Assembly: GCA_920105625.2 (NCBI GenBank)
Contig: OV050032.1
Span: 99,122,542-99,186,541 of the forward strand
Length of the DNA: 64,000 nucleotides
Reading direction: 5' to 3'
DNA from: Clusia tigrina
Taxonomy: Eukaryota; Arthropoda; Insecta; Diptera; Clusiidae
Shown: piece by piece, positions 34,965 through 49,078 of the stretch
Numbering within the stretch: the stretch's first letter is position 1
Layout of the letters: every line of letters begins with the position of its first letter
The notes under the pieces: generated by a model
The model's database searches: none
What the model saw: the letters and a program-made list of their open reading frames with translations, nothing else
Told to the model about the DNA's origin: nothing
Translations under genes and position numbers: made by a program

Positions 34965-37900
34965 TTGCAACATTCAAATGCTTGTAACTTTTTACTGGAG
35001 CGTCATAAAACCTTGAAATTTTGTAATAATAAAGTACTCGAGCATCTTTTCAATTTAAGCCATCGCTCAAAGCTATGCTACCCTAAAGTCCCAAATGAAA
35101 CACTGATAAAACTTCAAACGCCCCTAACTTCTATACGGTACGTCCTACACCTATCAAAGTTGGCAACATTCAAATGCTTTTATCTTTTTACTGGAGCGTC
35201 ATAAAACCTTGAAATTTTGTAACAATAAAGAACTCGAGCATCTTTTCAATTTAAGCTATCGCTCAAAGCTATGCTACCCTTGAGTGCCAAATCAAACACT
35301 GATAAAACTTCAAACGCCCCTAACTTCTTTACGGTACGTCCTACACCTATCAAAGTTGGCAACATTCAAATGCTTGTAACTTTTTACTGGAGCGTCATAA
35401 AACCTTGAAATTTTGTAACAATAAAGTACTCGAGCCTCTTGTCAATTTAAGCCATCGCTCAAAGCTATGCTACCCTTGAGTCCCAAATCAAACACTGATA
35501 AAACTTCAAATGGCCCTAACTTCTTTACGGTACGTCCTACACCTATCAAAGTTTGCAACATTCAAATGCTTGTAACTTTTTACTGGAGCGTCATAAAACC
35601 TTGGAATTATGTAACAATAAAGTACTCGAGCATCTTGTCAATTTAAGCTATCGCTCAAAGCTATGCTACCCTTGAGTCTCAAACCAAACACTGATAAAAC
35701 TTCAAATGGCCCTAACTTCTTTACGGTACGTCCTACATCTATCAAAGTTTGCAACATACAAATGCTTGTAACTTTTAATGGAGCGTCATAAAACCTTGAA
35801 TTTTTTTAACAATGAAGTACCCGAGCCTCTTGTCAATTTAAGCTATCGCTCAAAGCTATGCTACCCTTGAGTCCCAAATCAAACACTGAGAAAACTTCAA
35901 ATGGCCCTAACTTCTTTACGGTACGTCCTACACCTATCAAAGTTTGCAACATTCAAATGCTTGTAACTTTTTGCTGGAGCGTCATAAAACCTTGAAATTT
36001 TGTAACAATAAAGTACCCGAGCCTCTTGTCAATTTAAGTTATCGCTCAAAGCTATGCTACCCTTGAGTCCCAAATCAAACACTGATAAAACTTCAAACGC
36101 CCCTAACTTATTTACGGTACGTCCTACACCTATCAAAGTTGGCAACCTTCAAATGCTTGTAACTTTTTACTGGAGCGTCATAAAACCTTGAAATTTTGTA
36201 ACAATAAAGTACTCGAGCCTCTTGTCAATTTAAGCCATCGTTCAAAGCTATGCTACCCTAGAGTCCCAAATCAAACACTGCTAAAACTTCAAACGCCCCT
36301 AACTTCTTTACGGTACGTCCTACACCTATCAAAGTTTGCAAGATACAAATGCTTGTAACTTTTTACTGGAGCGTCATAAAACCTTGAAATTTTGTAACAA
36401 TGAAGTACCCGAGCCTCTTGTCAATTTAAGCTATCGCTCAAAGCTATGCTACCCTAGAGTCCCAAATCAAACACTGATAAAACTTCAAATAGCTCTAACT
36501 TCTATACGGTACGTCCTACACCTATCACAGTTTGCAACATACAAATGCTTGTAACTTTTTACTGGAGCGTCATAAAACCTTGATATTTTGTAACAATAAA
36601 GTACTCGAGCCTCTTGTCAATTTAAGCTATCGCTCAAAGCTATGCTACCCTTGAGTCCCAAATCAAACACTGATAAAACTTCAAATGGCCCTAACTTCTT
36701 TACGGTACATCCTACACCTATCAAAGTTTGCAACATACAAATGCTTGTAACTTTTTACTGGAGCGTCATAAAACCTTGAAATTTTGTAACAATAAAGTAC
36801 TCAAGCCTCTTGTCAATTTAAGCTATCGCTCAAAGCTATGCTACCCTTGAGTCCCAAATCAAACACTGATAAAACTTCAAATGGCCCTAACTTCTTTACG
36901 GTACGTCCTACACCTATCAAAGTTGGCAACATTCAAATGCTTGTCACTTTTTACTGGAGCGTCATAAAACCTTGAAATTTTGTAACAATAAAGTACTCGA
37001 GCCTCTTGTCAATTTAAGCCATCGCTCAAAGCTATGCTACCCTAGAGTCCCAAATCAAACACTGCTAAAAATTCAAACGCCCCTAACTTCTTTACGGTAC
37101 GTCCTACACCTATCAAAGTTTGCAAGATACAAATGCTTGTAACTTTTTACTGGAGCGTCATAAAATCTTGAAATTTGCTAACAATGAAGTACCCGAGCCT
37201 CTTGTCAATTTAAGCTATCGCTCAAAGCTATGCTACCCTAGAGTCCCAAATCAAACACTGATAAAACTTCAAATAGCTCTAACTTCTATACGGTACGTCC
37301 TACACCTATCAAAGTTTGCAACATTCAAATGCTTGTAACTTTTTACTGGAGCGTCATAAAACCTTGAAATTTGGTAACAATAAAGTACTCGAGCCTCTTG
37401 TCAATTTAAGCCATCGCTCAAAGCTATGCTACCCTAGAGTCCCAAATCAAACACTGATAAAACTTCAAATGGCCCTAAATTCTATACGGTACGTCCTACA
37501 CCTATCAAAGTTTGCAACATACAAATGCTTGTAACTTTTTAGTAGAGCGTCATAAAACCTTGAAATTTTGTAACAATAAAGTACCCGAGCCTCTTGTCAA
37601 TTTAAGATATCGCTCAAAGCTATGCTACCCTAGAGTCCCAAATCAAACACTGATAAAACTTCAAACGCCCCTAACTTCTATACGGTACGTCCTACACATA
37701 TCAAAGTTTGCAACATTCAAATGCTTGTAACTTTTTACTGGAGCGTCATAAAACCTTGAAATTTTGTAATAATAAAGTACTCGAGCATCTTTTCAATTTA
37801 AGCCATCGCTCAAAGCTATGCTACCCTTGAGTCCCAAATCAAACACTGATAAAACTTCAAACGCCCCTAACTTCTATACGGTACGTCCTACACATATCAA

Positions 37901-39867
37901 AGTTTGCAACATTCAAATGCTTGTAACTTTTTACTGGAGCGTCATAAAACCTTGAAATTTTGTAACAATAAAGTACTCGAGCCTCTTGTCAATTTAAGCC
38001 ATCGCTCAAAGCTATGCTACCCTAGAGTCCCAAATCAAACACTGATAAAACTTCAAATGGCCCTAACTTCTATACGGTACGTCCTACACCTATCAACGTT
38101 TGCAACATACAAATGCTTGTAACTTTTTAGTAGAGCGTCATAAAACCTTGAAATTTTGTAACAATAAAGTACCCGAGCCTCTTCTCATTTTAAGCCATCG
38201 CTCAAAGCTATGCTACCCTAGAGTCCCAAATCAAACACTGATAAAAGTTCAAACGCCCCTAACTTCTTTACGGTACGTCCTACACCTATCAAAGTTGGCA
38301 ACATTCAAATGCTTGTATCTTTTTACTGGAGCGTCATAAAACCTTGAAATTTTGTAACAATAAAGAACTCGAGCATCTTTTCAATTTAAGCTATCGCTCA
38401 AAGCTATGCTACCCTTGAGTGCCAAATCAAACACTGATAAAACTTCAAACGGCCCTAACTTCTTTACGGTACGTCCTACACCTATCAAAGTTGGCAACAT
38501 TCAAATGCTTGTAACTTTTTACTGGAGCGTCATAAAACCTTGAAATTTTGTAACAATAAAGTACTCGAGCCTCTTGTCAATTTAAGCCATCGCTCAAAGC
38601 TATGCTACCCTTGAGTCCCAAATCAAACACTGATAAAACTTCAAATGGCCCTAACTTCTTTACGGTACGTCCTACACCTATCAAAGTTTGCAACATTCAA
38701 ATGCTTGTAACTTTTTACTGGAGCGTCATAAAACCTTGAAATTATGTAACAATAAAGTACTCGAGCATCTTGTCAATTTAAGCCATCGCTCAAAGCTAAG
38801 CTACCCTTGAGTCCCAAATCAAACACTGATAAAACTTCAAATGGCCCTAACTTCTTTACGGTACGTCCTACACCTATCAAAGTTTGCAACATTCAAATGC
38901 TTGTAACTTTTTACTGGAGCGTCATAAAACCTTGAAATTTGGTAACAATGAAGTACCCGAGCCTCTTGTCAGTCAATTTAAGTTATCGCTCAAAGCTATA
39001 CTACCCTTGAGTCCCAAATCAAACACTGATAAAACTTCAAATGGCCCTAACTTCTTTACGGTACGTCCTACACCTATCAAAGTTTGCAAGATACAAATGC
39101 TTGTAACTTTTTACTGGAGCGTCATAAAACCTTGAAATTTTGTAACAATAAAGTACCCGAGCCTCTTGTCAATTTAAGTTATCGCTCAAAGCTATGCTAC
39201 CCTTGAGTCCCAAATCAAACACTGATAAAACTTCAAACGCCCCTAACTTCTTTACGGTACGTCCTACACCTATCAAAGTTGGCAACATTCAAATGCTTGT
39301 AACTTTTTACTGGAGCGTCATAAAACCTTGAAATTTTGTAACAATAAAGTACTCGAGCCTCTTGTCAATTTAAGCCATCGCTCAAAGCTATGCTACCCTA
39401 GAGTCCCAAATCAAACACTGCTAAAACTTCAAACGCCCCTAACTTCTTTACGGTACGTCCTACACCTATCAAAGTTTGCAAGATACAAATGCTTGTAACT
39501 TTTTACTGGAGCGTCATAAAACCTTGAAATTTTGTAACAATGAAGTACCCGAGCCTCTTGTCAATTTAAGCTATCGCTCAAAGCTATGCTACCCTAGAGT
39601 CCCAAATCAAACAATGATAAAACTTCAAATAGCTCTAACTTCTATACGGTACGTCCTACACCTATCACAGTTTGCAACATACAAATGCTTGTAACTTTTT
39701 ACTGGAGCGTCATAAAACCTTGAAATTTTGTAACAATAAAGTACTCGAGCCTCTTGTCAATTTAAGCTATCGCTCAAGGCTATGCTACCCTTGAGTCCCA
39801 AATCAAACACTGATAAAACTTCATATGGCCCTAACTTCTTTACGGTACGTCCTACACCTATCAAATT
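34965..39867 (+). repeat. 25-monomer HOR, copy 1 (4903 bp)
   Basis: Order: B C D E F G2 H I J K L M N O B' Q R C D E' G' G'' H I J, where G'' (39084) begins caagatac. Length: 25 x 196, minus one (F), plus four (insertion at 38968). The monomers from 34965 to 38100 recur at 39868-43198 at an offset of 4903 bp, sharing ttggaattatg (E), gccatcgttc (H), ctcaagcc (K), ttgctaac (M), ttggtaac (N), aagatatcgc (O), atcaacgtttgc (before R) and cttctcatttt (R). After R the two copies diverge because this copy lacks a B. Confidence 0.86.
38884..39083 (+). repeat. 200-bp monomer with a 4-bp tandem duplication
   Basis: The sequence cttgtcagtcaattt at 38964-38978 has gtca twice in tandem (38968-38975), where every other monomer has cttgtcaattt or a substituted form of it. 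The matching monomers 43983 and 46923 share the private ctatactacc but lack the extra four bases, so the duplication is private. It breaks the usual open frame and moves the register by +4. Confidence 0.9.
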
Positions 39868-42806
39868 TTGCAACATTCAAATGCTTGTAACTTTTTACTG
39901 GAGCGTCATAAAACCTTGAAATTTTGTAATAATAAAGTACTCGAGCATCTTTTCAATTTAAGCCATCGCTCAAAGCTATGCTACCCTAAAGTCCCAAATG
40001 AAACACTGATAAAACTTCAAACGCCCCTAACTTCTATACGGTACGTCCTACACCTATCAAAGTTGGCAACATTCAAATGCTTTTATCTTTTTACTGGAGC
40101 GTCATAAAACCTTGAAATTTTGTAACAATAAAGAACTCGAGCATCTTTTCAATTTAAGCTATCGCTCAAAGCTATGCTACCCTTGAGTGCCAAATCAAAC
40201 ACTGATAAAACTTCAAACGCCCCTAACTTCTTTACGGTACGTCCTACACCTATCAAAGTTGGCAACATTCAAATGCTTGTAACTTTTTACTGGAGCGTCA
40301 TAAAACCTTGAAATTTTGTAACAATAAAGTACTCGAGCCTCTTGTCAATTTAAGCCATCGCTCAAAGCTATGCTACCCTTGAGTCCCAAATCAAACACTG
40401 ATAAAACTTCAAATGGCCCTAACTTCTTTACGGTACGTCCTACACCTATCAAAGTTTGCAACATTCAAATGCTTGTAACTTTTTACTGGAGCGTCATAAA
40501 ACCTTGGAATTATGTAACAATAAAGTACTCGAGCATCTTGTCAATTTAAGCTATCGCTCAAAGCTATGCTACCCTTGAGTCTCAAACCAAACACTGATAA
40601 AACTTCAAATGGCCCTAACTTCTTTACGGTACGTCCTACATCTATCAAAGTTTGCAACATACAAATGCTTGTAACTTTTAATGGAGCGTCATAAAACCTT
40701 GAATTTTTTTAACAATGAAGTACCCGAGCCTCTTGTCAATTTAAGCTATCGCTCAAAGCTATGCTACCCTTGAGTCCCAAATCAAACACTGAGAAAACTT
40801 CAAATGGCCCTAACTTCTTTACGGTACGTCCTACACCTATCAAAGTTTGCAACATTCAAATGCTTGTAACTTTTTGCTGGAGCGTCATAAAACCTTGAAA
40901 TTTTGTAACAATAAAGTACCCGAGCCTCTTGTCAATTTAAGTTATCGCTCAAAGCTATGCTACCCTTGAGTCCCAAATCAAACACTGATAAAACTTCAAA
41001 CGCCCCTAACTTATTTACGGTACGTCCTACACCTATCAAAGTTGGCAACCTTCAAATGCTTGTATCTTTTTACTGGAGCGTCATAAAACCTTGAAATTTT
41101 GTAACAATAAAGTACTCGAGCCTCTTGTCAATTTAAGCCATCGTTCAAAGCTATGCTACCCTAGAGTCCCAAATCAAACACTGCTAAAACTTCAAACGCC
41201 CCTAACTTCTTTACGGTACGTCCTACACCTATCAAAGTTTGCAAGATACAAATGCTTGTAACTTTTTACTGGAGCGTCATAAAACCTTGAAATTTTGTAA
41301 CAATGAAGTACCCGAGCCTCTTGTCAATTTAAGCTATCGCTCAAAGCTATGCTACCCTAGAGTCCCAAATCAAACACTGATAAAACTTCAAATAGCTCTA
41401 ACTTCTATACGGTACGTCCTACACCTATCACAGTTTGCAACATACAAATGCTTGTAACTTTTTACTGGAGCGTCATAAAACCTTGATATTTTGTAACAAT
41501 AAAGTACTCGAGCCTCTTGTCAATTTAAGCTATCGCTCAAAGCTATGCTACCCTTGAGTCCCAAATCAAACACTGATAAAACTTCAAATGGCCCTAACTT
41601 CTTTACGGTACATCCTACACCTATCAAAGTTTGCAACATACAAATGCTTGTAACTTTTTACTGGAGCGTCATAAAACCTTGAAATTTTGTAACAATAAAG
41701 TACTCAAGCCTCTTGTCAATTTAAGCTATCGCTCAAAGCTATGCTACCCTTGAGTCCCAAATCAAACACTGATAAAACTTCAAATGGCCCTAACTTCTTT
41801 ACGGTACGTCCTACACCTATCAAAGTTGGCAACATTCAAATGCTTGTCACTTTTTACTGGAGCGTCATAAAACCTTGAAATTTTGTAACAATAAAGTACT
41901 CGAGCCTCTTGTCAATTTAAGCCATCGCTCAAAGCTATGCTACCCTAGAGTCCCAAATCAAACACTGCTAAAAATTCAAACGCCCCTAACTTCTTTACGG
42001 TACGTCCTACACCTATCAAAGTTTGCAAGATACAAATGCTTGTAACTTTTTACTGGAGCGTCATAAAATCTTGAAATTTGCTAACAATGAAGTACCCGAG
42101 CCTCTTGTCAATTTAAGCTATCGCTCAAAGCTATGCTACCCTAGAGTCCCAAATCAAACACTGATAAAACTTCAAATAGCTCTAACTTCTATACGGTACG
42201 TCCTACACCTATCAAAGTTTGCAACATTCAAATGCTTGTAACTTTTTACTGGAGCGTCATAAAACCTTGAAATTTGGTAACAATAAAGTACTCGAGCCTC
42301 TTGTCAATTTAAGCCATCGCTCAAAGCTATGCTACCCTAGAGTCCCAAATCAAACACTGATAAAACTTCAAATGGCCCTAAATTCTATACGGTACGTCCT
42401 ACACCTATCAAAGTTTGCAACATACAAATGCTTGTAACTTTTTAGTAGAGCGTCATAAAACCTTGAAATTTTGTAACAATAAAGTACCCGAGCCTCTTGT
42501 CAATTTAAGATATCGCTCAAAGCTATGCTACCCTAGAGTCCCAAATCAAACACTGATAAAACTTCAAACGCCCCTAACTTCTATACGGTACGTCCTACAC
42601 CTATCAAAGTTTGCAACATTCAAATGCTTGTAACTTTTTACTGGAGCGTCATAAAACCTTGAAATTTTGTAATAATAAAGTACTCGAGCATCTTTTCAAT
42701 TTAAGCCATCGCTCAAAGCTATGCTACCCTTGAGTCCCAAATCAAACACTGATAAAACTTCAAACGCCCCTAACTTCTATACGGTACGTCCTACACATAT
42801 CAAAGT
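39868..42806 (+). repeat. 15-monomer HOR (2939 bp), copy 2 of 34965-37903
   Basis: Order: B C D E F G2 H I J K L M N O B'. It matches the first 15 monomers of the 25-mer nearly base for base, including gctttatc, ttggaattatg, gccatcgttc, gatattttg, ctcaagcc, aaaattcaaac, ttgctaac, ttggtaac and aagatatcgc. One visible difference is the H at 41043, which has cttgtatct instead of cttgtaact; another is O, which ends in cacctatc instead of cacatatc. Confidence 0.88.
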
Positions 42807-45746
42807 TTGCAACATTCAAATGCTTGTAACTTTTTACTGGAGCGTCATAAAACCTTGAAATTTTGTAACAATAAAGTACTCGAGCCTCTTGTCAATTTAA
42901 GCCATCGCTCAAAGCTATGCTACCCTAGAGTCCCAAATCAAACACTGATAAAACTTCAAATGGCCCTAACTTCTATACGGTACGTCCTACACCTATCAAC
43001 GTTTGCAACATACAAATGCTTGTAACTTTTTAGTAGAGCGTCATAAAACCTTGAAATTTTGTAACAATAAAGTACCCGAGCCTCTTCTCATTTTAAGCCA
43101 TCGCTCAAAGCTATGCTACCCTAGAGTCCCAAATCAAACACTGATAAAAGTTCAAACGCCCCTAACTTCTTTACGGTACGTCCTACACCTATCAAAGTTT
43201 GCAACATTCAAATGCTTGTAACTTTTTACTGGAGTGTCATAAAACCTTGAAATTTTGTAATAATAAAGTACTCGAGCATCTTTTCAATTTAAGCCATCGC
43301 TCAAAGCTATGCTACCCTAAAGTCCCAAATGAAACACTGATAAAACTTCAAACGCCCCTAACTTCTATACGGTACGTCCTACACCTATCAAAGTTGGCAA
43401 CATTCAAATGCTTGTATCTTTTTACTGGAGCGTCATAAAACCTTGAAATTTTGTAACAATAAAGAACTCGAGCATCTTTTCAATTTAAGCTATCGCTCAA
43501 AGCTATGCTACCCTTGAGTGCCAAATCAAACACTGATAAAACTTCAAACGGCCCTAACTTCTTTACGGTACGTCCTACACCTATCAAAGTTGGCAACATT
43601 CAAATGCTTGTAACTTTTTACTGGAGCGTCATAAAACCTTGAAATTTTGTAACAATAAAGTACTCGAGCCTCTTGTCAATTTAAGCCATCGCTCAAAGCT
43701 ATGCTACCCTTGAGTCCCAAATCAAACACTGATAAAACTTCAAATGGCCCTAACTTCTTTACGGTACGTCCTACACCTATCAAAGTTTGCAACATTCAAA
43801 TGCTTGTAACTTTTTACTGGAGCGTCATAAAACCTTGAAATTATGTAACAATAAAGTACTCGAGCATCTTGTCAATTTAAGCCATCGCTCAAAGCTAAGC
43901 TACCCTTGAGTCCCAAATCAAACACTGATAAAACTTCAAATGGCCCTAACTTCTTTACGGTACGTCCTACACCTATTAAAGTTTGCAACATTCAAATGCT
44001 TGTAACTTTTTACTGGAGCGTCATAAAACCTTGAAATTTTGTAACAATAAAGTACCCGAGCCTCTTGTCAATTTAAGTTATCGCTCAAAGCTATACTACC
44101 CTTGAGTCCCAAATCAAACACTGATAAAACTTCAAATGGCCCTAACTTCTTTACGGTACGTCCTACACCTATCAAAGTTTGCAAGATACAAATGCTTGTA
44201 ACTTTTTACTGGAGCGTCATAAAACCTTGAAATTTTGTAACAATAAAGTACCCGAGCCTCTTGTCAATTTAAGTTATCGCTCAAAGCTATGCTACCCTTG
44301 AGTCCCAAATCAAACAATGATAAAACTTCAAATAGCTCTAACTTCTATACGGTACGTCCTACACCTATCAAAGTTGGCAACATTCAAATGCTTGTAACTT
44401 TTTACTGGAGCGTCATAAAACCTTGAAATTTTGTAACAATAAAGTACTCGAGCCTCTTGTCAATTTAAGCTATCGCTCAAGGCTATGCTACCCTTGAGTC
44501 CCAAATCAAACACTGATAAAACTTCATATGGCCCTAACTTCTTTACGGTACATCCTACACCTATCAAAGTTTGCAACATACAAATGCTTATAACTTTTTA
44601 CTGGAGCGTCATAAAACCTTGAAATTTTGTAACAATAAAGTACTCGAGCCTCTTGTCAATTTAAGCTATCGCTCACAGCTATGCTACCCTTGAGTCCCAA
44701 ATCAAACACTGATAAAACTTCAAATGGCCCTAACTTCTTTACGGTACATCCTACACCTATCAAAGTTTGCAACATACAAATGCTTGTCACTTTTTACTGG
44801 AGCGTCATAAAACCTTGAAATTTTGTAACAATAAAGTACTCGAGCCTCTTGTCAATTTAAGCCATCGCTCAAAGCTATGCTACCCTAGAGTCCCAAATCA
44901 AACACTGCTAAAACTTCAAACGCCCCTAACTTCTTTACGGTACGTCCTACACCTATCAAAGTTTCCAAGATACAAATGCTTGTAACTTTTTACTGGAGCG
45001 TCATAAAACCTTGAAATTTCTTAACAATGAAGTACCCGAGCCTCTTGTCAATTTAAGCTATCGCTCAAAGCTATGCTACCCTAGAGTCCCAAATCAAACA
45101 CTGATAAAACTTCAAATAGCTCTAACTTCTATACGGTACGTCCTACACCTATCAAAGTTTGCAACATTCAAATGCTTGTAACTTTTTACTGGAGCGTCAT
45201 AAAACCTTGAAATTTTGTAACAATAAAGTACTCGAGCCTCTTGTCAATTTAAGCCATCGCTCAAAGCTATGCTACCCTAGAGTCCCAAATCAAACACTGA
45301 TAAAACTTCAAATGGCCCTAACTTCTGTAGGGTACGTCCTACACCTATCAAAGTTTGCAAGATACAAATGCTTGTAACTTTTTAGTAGAGCGTCATAAAA
45401 CCTTGAAATTTTGTAATAATAAAGTACCCGAGCCTCTTGTCAATTTAAGCTATCGCTCAAAGCTATGCTACCCTAGAGTCCCAAATTAAACACTGATAAA
45501 ACTTCAAACGCCCCTAACTTCTATACGGTACGTCCTACACATATCAAAGTTTGCAACATTCAAATGCTTGTAACTTTTTACTGGAGCGTCATAAAACCTT
45601 GAAATTATGTAACAATAAAGTACTCGAGCATCTTGTCAATTTAAGCCATCGCTCAAAGCTAAGCTACCCTTGAGTCCCAAATCAAACACTGATAAAACTT
45701 CAAACGCCCCTAACTTCTATACGGTACGTCCTACACATATCAAAGT
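42807..45746 (+). repeat. 15-monomer segment, copy 1 of the Q-to-O repeat (2940 bp)
   Basis: Order: Q R B C D E' G' G/I J K L M N O E'. No 195-bp F is present: E' (gaaattatg, gccatc, ctaagct) leads straight to G' (ctatactacc). It matches 45747-47118 at 2940 bp (shared gagtgtcat in B, aaacggccc in C, cctattaaag) and 47707-48882 at 3332 bp (shared ctcaaggct, cttcatatgg, cttataac, ctcacagc, tttccaag, ctgtagggtacg). The monomer at 44179 fuses the types found at 47119 and 47511, so two monomers are missing here. Confidence 0.85.
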
Positions 45747-48700
45747 TTGCAACATTCAAATGCTTGTAACTTTTTACTGGAGCGTCATAAAACCTTGAAA
45801 TTTTGTAACAATAAAGTACTCGAGCCTCTTGTCAATTTAAGCCATCGCTCAAAGCTATGCTACCCTAGAGTCCCAAATCAAACACTGATAAAACTTCAAA
45901 TGGCCCTAACTTCTATACGGTACGTCCTACACCTATCAACGTTTGCAACATACAAATGCTTGTAACTTTTTAGTAGAGCGTCATAAAACCTTGAAATTTT
46001 GTAACAATAAAGTACCCGAGCCTCTTCTCATTTTAAGCCATCGCTCAAAGCTATGCTACCCTAGAGTCCCAAATCAAACACTGATAAAAGTTCAAACGCC
46101 CCTAACTTCTTTACGGTACGTCCTACACCTATCAAAGTTTGCAACATTCAAATGCTTGTAACTTTTTACTGGAGTGTCATAAAACCTTGAAATTTTGTAA
46201 TAATAAAGTACTCGAGCATCTTTTCAATTTAAGCCATCGCTCAAAGCTATGCTACCCTAAAGTCCCAAATGAAACACTGATAAAACTTCAAACGCCCCTA
46301 ACTTCTATACGGTACGTCCTACACCTATCAAAGTTGGCAACATTCAAATGCTTGTATCTTTTTACTGGAGCGTCATAAAACCTTGAAATTTTGTAACAAT
46401 AAAGAACTCGAGCATCTTTTCAATTTAAGCTATCGCTCAAAGCTATGCTACCCTTGAGTGCCAAATCAAACACTGATAAAACTTCAAACGGCCCTAACTT
46501 CTTTACGGTACGTCCTACACCTATCAAAGTTGGCAACATTCAAATGCTTGTAACTTTTTACTGGAGCGTCATAAAACCTTGAAATTTTGTAACAATAAAG
46601 TACTCGAGCCTCTTGTCAATTTAAGCCATCGCTCAAAGCTATGCTACCCTTGAGTCCCAAATCAAACACTGATAAAACTTCAAATGGCCCTAACTTCTTT
46701 ACGGTACGTCCTACACCTATCAAAGTTTGCAACATTCAAATGCTTGTAACTTTTTACTGGAGCGTCATAAAACCTTGAAATTATGTAACAATAAAGTACT
46801 CGAGCATCTTGTCAATTTAAGCCATCGCTCAAAGCTAAGCTACCCTTGAGTCCCAAATCAAACACTGATAAAACTTCAAATGGCCCTAACTTCTTTACGG
46901 TACGTCCTACACCTATTAAAGTTTGCAACATTCAAATGCTTGTAACTTTTTACTGGAGCGTCATAAAACCTTGAAATTTTGTAACAATAAAGTACCCGAG
47001 CCTCTTGTCAATTTAAGTTATCGCTCAAAGCTATACTACCCTTGAGTCCCAAATCAAACACTGATAAAACTTCAATTGGCCCTAACTTCTTTACGGTACG
47101 TCCTACACCTATCAAAGTTTGCAAGATACAAATGCTTGTAACTTTTTACTGGAGCGTCATAAAACCTTGAAATTTTGTAACAATGAAGTACCCGAGCCTC
47201 TTGTCAATTTAAGTTATCGCTCAAAGCTATGCTACCCTTGAGTCCCAAATCAAACACTGATAAAACTTCAAACGCCCCTAACTTCTTTACGGTACGTCCT
47301 ACACCTATCAAAGTTGGCAACATTCAAATGCTTGTAACTTTTTACTGGAGCGTCATAAAACCTTGAAATTTTGTAACAATAAAGTACTCGAGCCTCTTGT
47401 CAATTTAAGCCATCGCTCAAAGCTATGCTACCCTAGAGTCCCAAATCAAACACTGCTAAAACTTCAAACGCCCCTAACTTCTTTACGGTACGTCCTACAC
47501 CTATCAAAGTTTGCAAGATACAAATGCTTGTAACTTTTTACTGGAGCGTCATAAAACCTTGAAATTTTGTAACAATGAAGTACCCGAGCCTCTTGTCAAT
47601 TTAAGCTATCGCTCAAAGCTATGCTACCCTAGAGTCCCAAATCAAACAATGATAAAACTTCAAATAGCTCTAACTTCTATACGGTACGTCCTACACCTAT
47701 CACAGTTTGCAACATACAAATGCTTGTAACTTTTTACTGGAGCGTCATAAAACCTTGAAATTTTGTAACAATAAAGTACTCGAGCCTCTTGTCAATTTAA
47801 GCTATCGCTCAAGGCTATGCTACCCTTGAGTCCCAAATCAAACACTGATAAAACTTCATATGGCCCTAACTTCTTTACGGTACATCCTACACCTATCAAA
47901 GTTTGCAACATACAAATGCTTATAACTTTTTACTGGAGCGTCATAAAACCTTGAAATTTTGTAACAATAAAGTACTCGAGCCTCTTGTCAATTTAAGCTA
48001 TCGCTCACAGCTATGCTACCCTTGAGTCCCAAATCAAACACTGATAAAACTTCAAATGGCCCTAACTTCTTTACGGTACATCCTACACCTATCAAAGTTT
48101 GCAACATACAAATGCTTGTCACTTTTTACTGGAGCGTCATAAAACCTTGAAATTTTGTAACAATAAAGTACTCGAGCCTCTTGTCAATTTAAGCCATCGC
48201 TCAAAGCTATGCTACCCTAGAGTCCCAAATCAAACACTGCTAAAACTTCAAACGCCCCTAACTTCTTTACGGTACGTCCTACACCTATCAAAGTTTCCAA
48301 GATACAAATGCTTGTAACTTTTTACTGGAGCGTCATAAAACCTTGAAATTTCTTAACAATGAAGTACCCGAGCCTCTTGTCAATTTAAGCTATCGCTCAA
48401 AGCTATGCTACCCTAGAGTCCCAAATCAAACACTGATAAAACTTCAAATAGCTCTAACTTCTATACGGTACGTCCTACACCTATCAAAGTTTGCAACATT
48501 CAAATGCTTGTAACTTTTTACTGGAGCGTCATAAAACCTTGAAATTTTGTAACAATAAAGTACTCGAGCCTCTTGTCAATTTAAGCCATCGCTCAAAGCT
48601 ATGCTACCCTAGAGTCCCAAATCAAACACTGATAAAACTTCAAATGGCCCTAACTTCTGTAGGGTACGTCCTACACCTATCAAAGTTTGCAAGATACAAA

Positions 48701-49078
48701 TGCTTGTAACTTTTTAGTAGAGCGTCATAAAACCTTGAAATTTTGTAATAATAAAGTACCCGAGCCTCTTGTCAATTTAAGCTATCGCTCAAAGCTATGC
48801 TACCCTAGAGTCCCAAATTAAACACTGATAAAACTTCAAACGCCCCTAACTTCTATACGGTACGTCCTACACATATCAAAGTTTGCAACATTCAAATGCT
48901 TGTAACTTTTTACTGGAGCGTCATAAAACCTTGAAATTTTGTAACAATAATGTACTCGAGCCTCTTGTCATTTTAAGCCATCGCTCAAAGCTATGCTACC
49001 CTAGAGTCCCAAATCAAACACTGATAAAAGTTCAAACGCCCCTAACTTCTTTACGGTACGTCCTACACCTATCAAAGT
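45747..49078 (+). repeat. 17-monomer segment, copy 2 of the Q-to-O repeat (3332 bp)
   Basis: Order: Q R B C D E' G' G'' H I J K L M N O R'. It contains H (47315) and separate G'' and I monomers (47119, 47511) that the previous copy has fused or lost. The last monomer, 48883, is R' (aataatgtactcg, gtcatttt, aaaagttc) where the previous copy has E' (45551). From here the array returns to F-containing units. Confidence 0.85.

Noticed and set aside
38884..39135. 83-codon frame with a different C-terminus
   Set aside because: Produced by the private four-base GTCA duplication, which shifts the reading frame.
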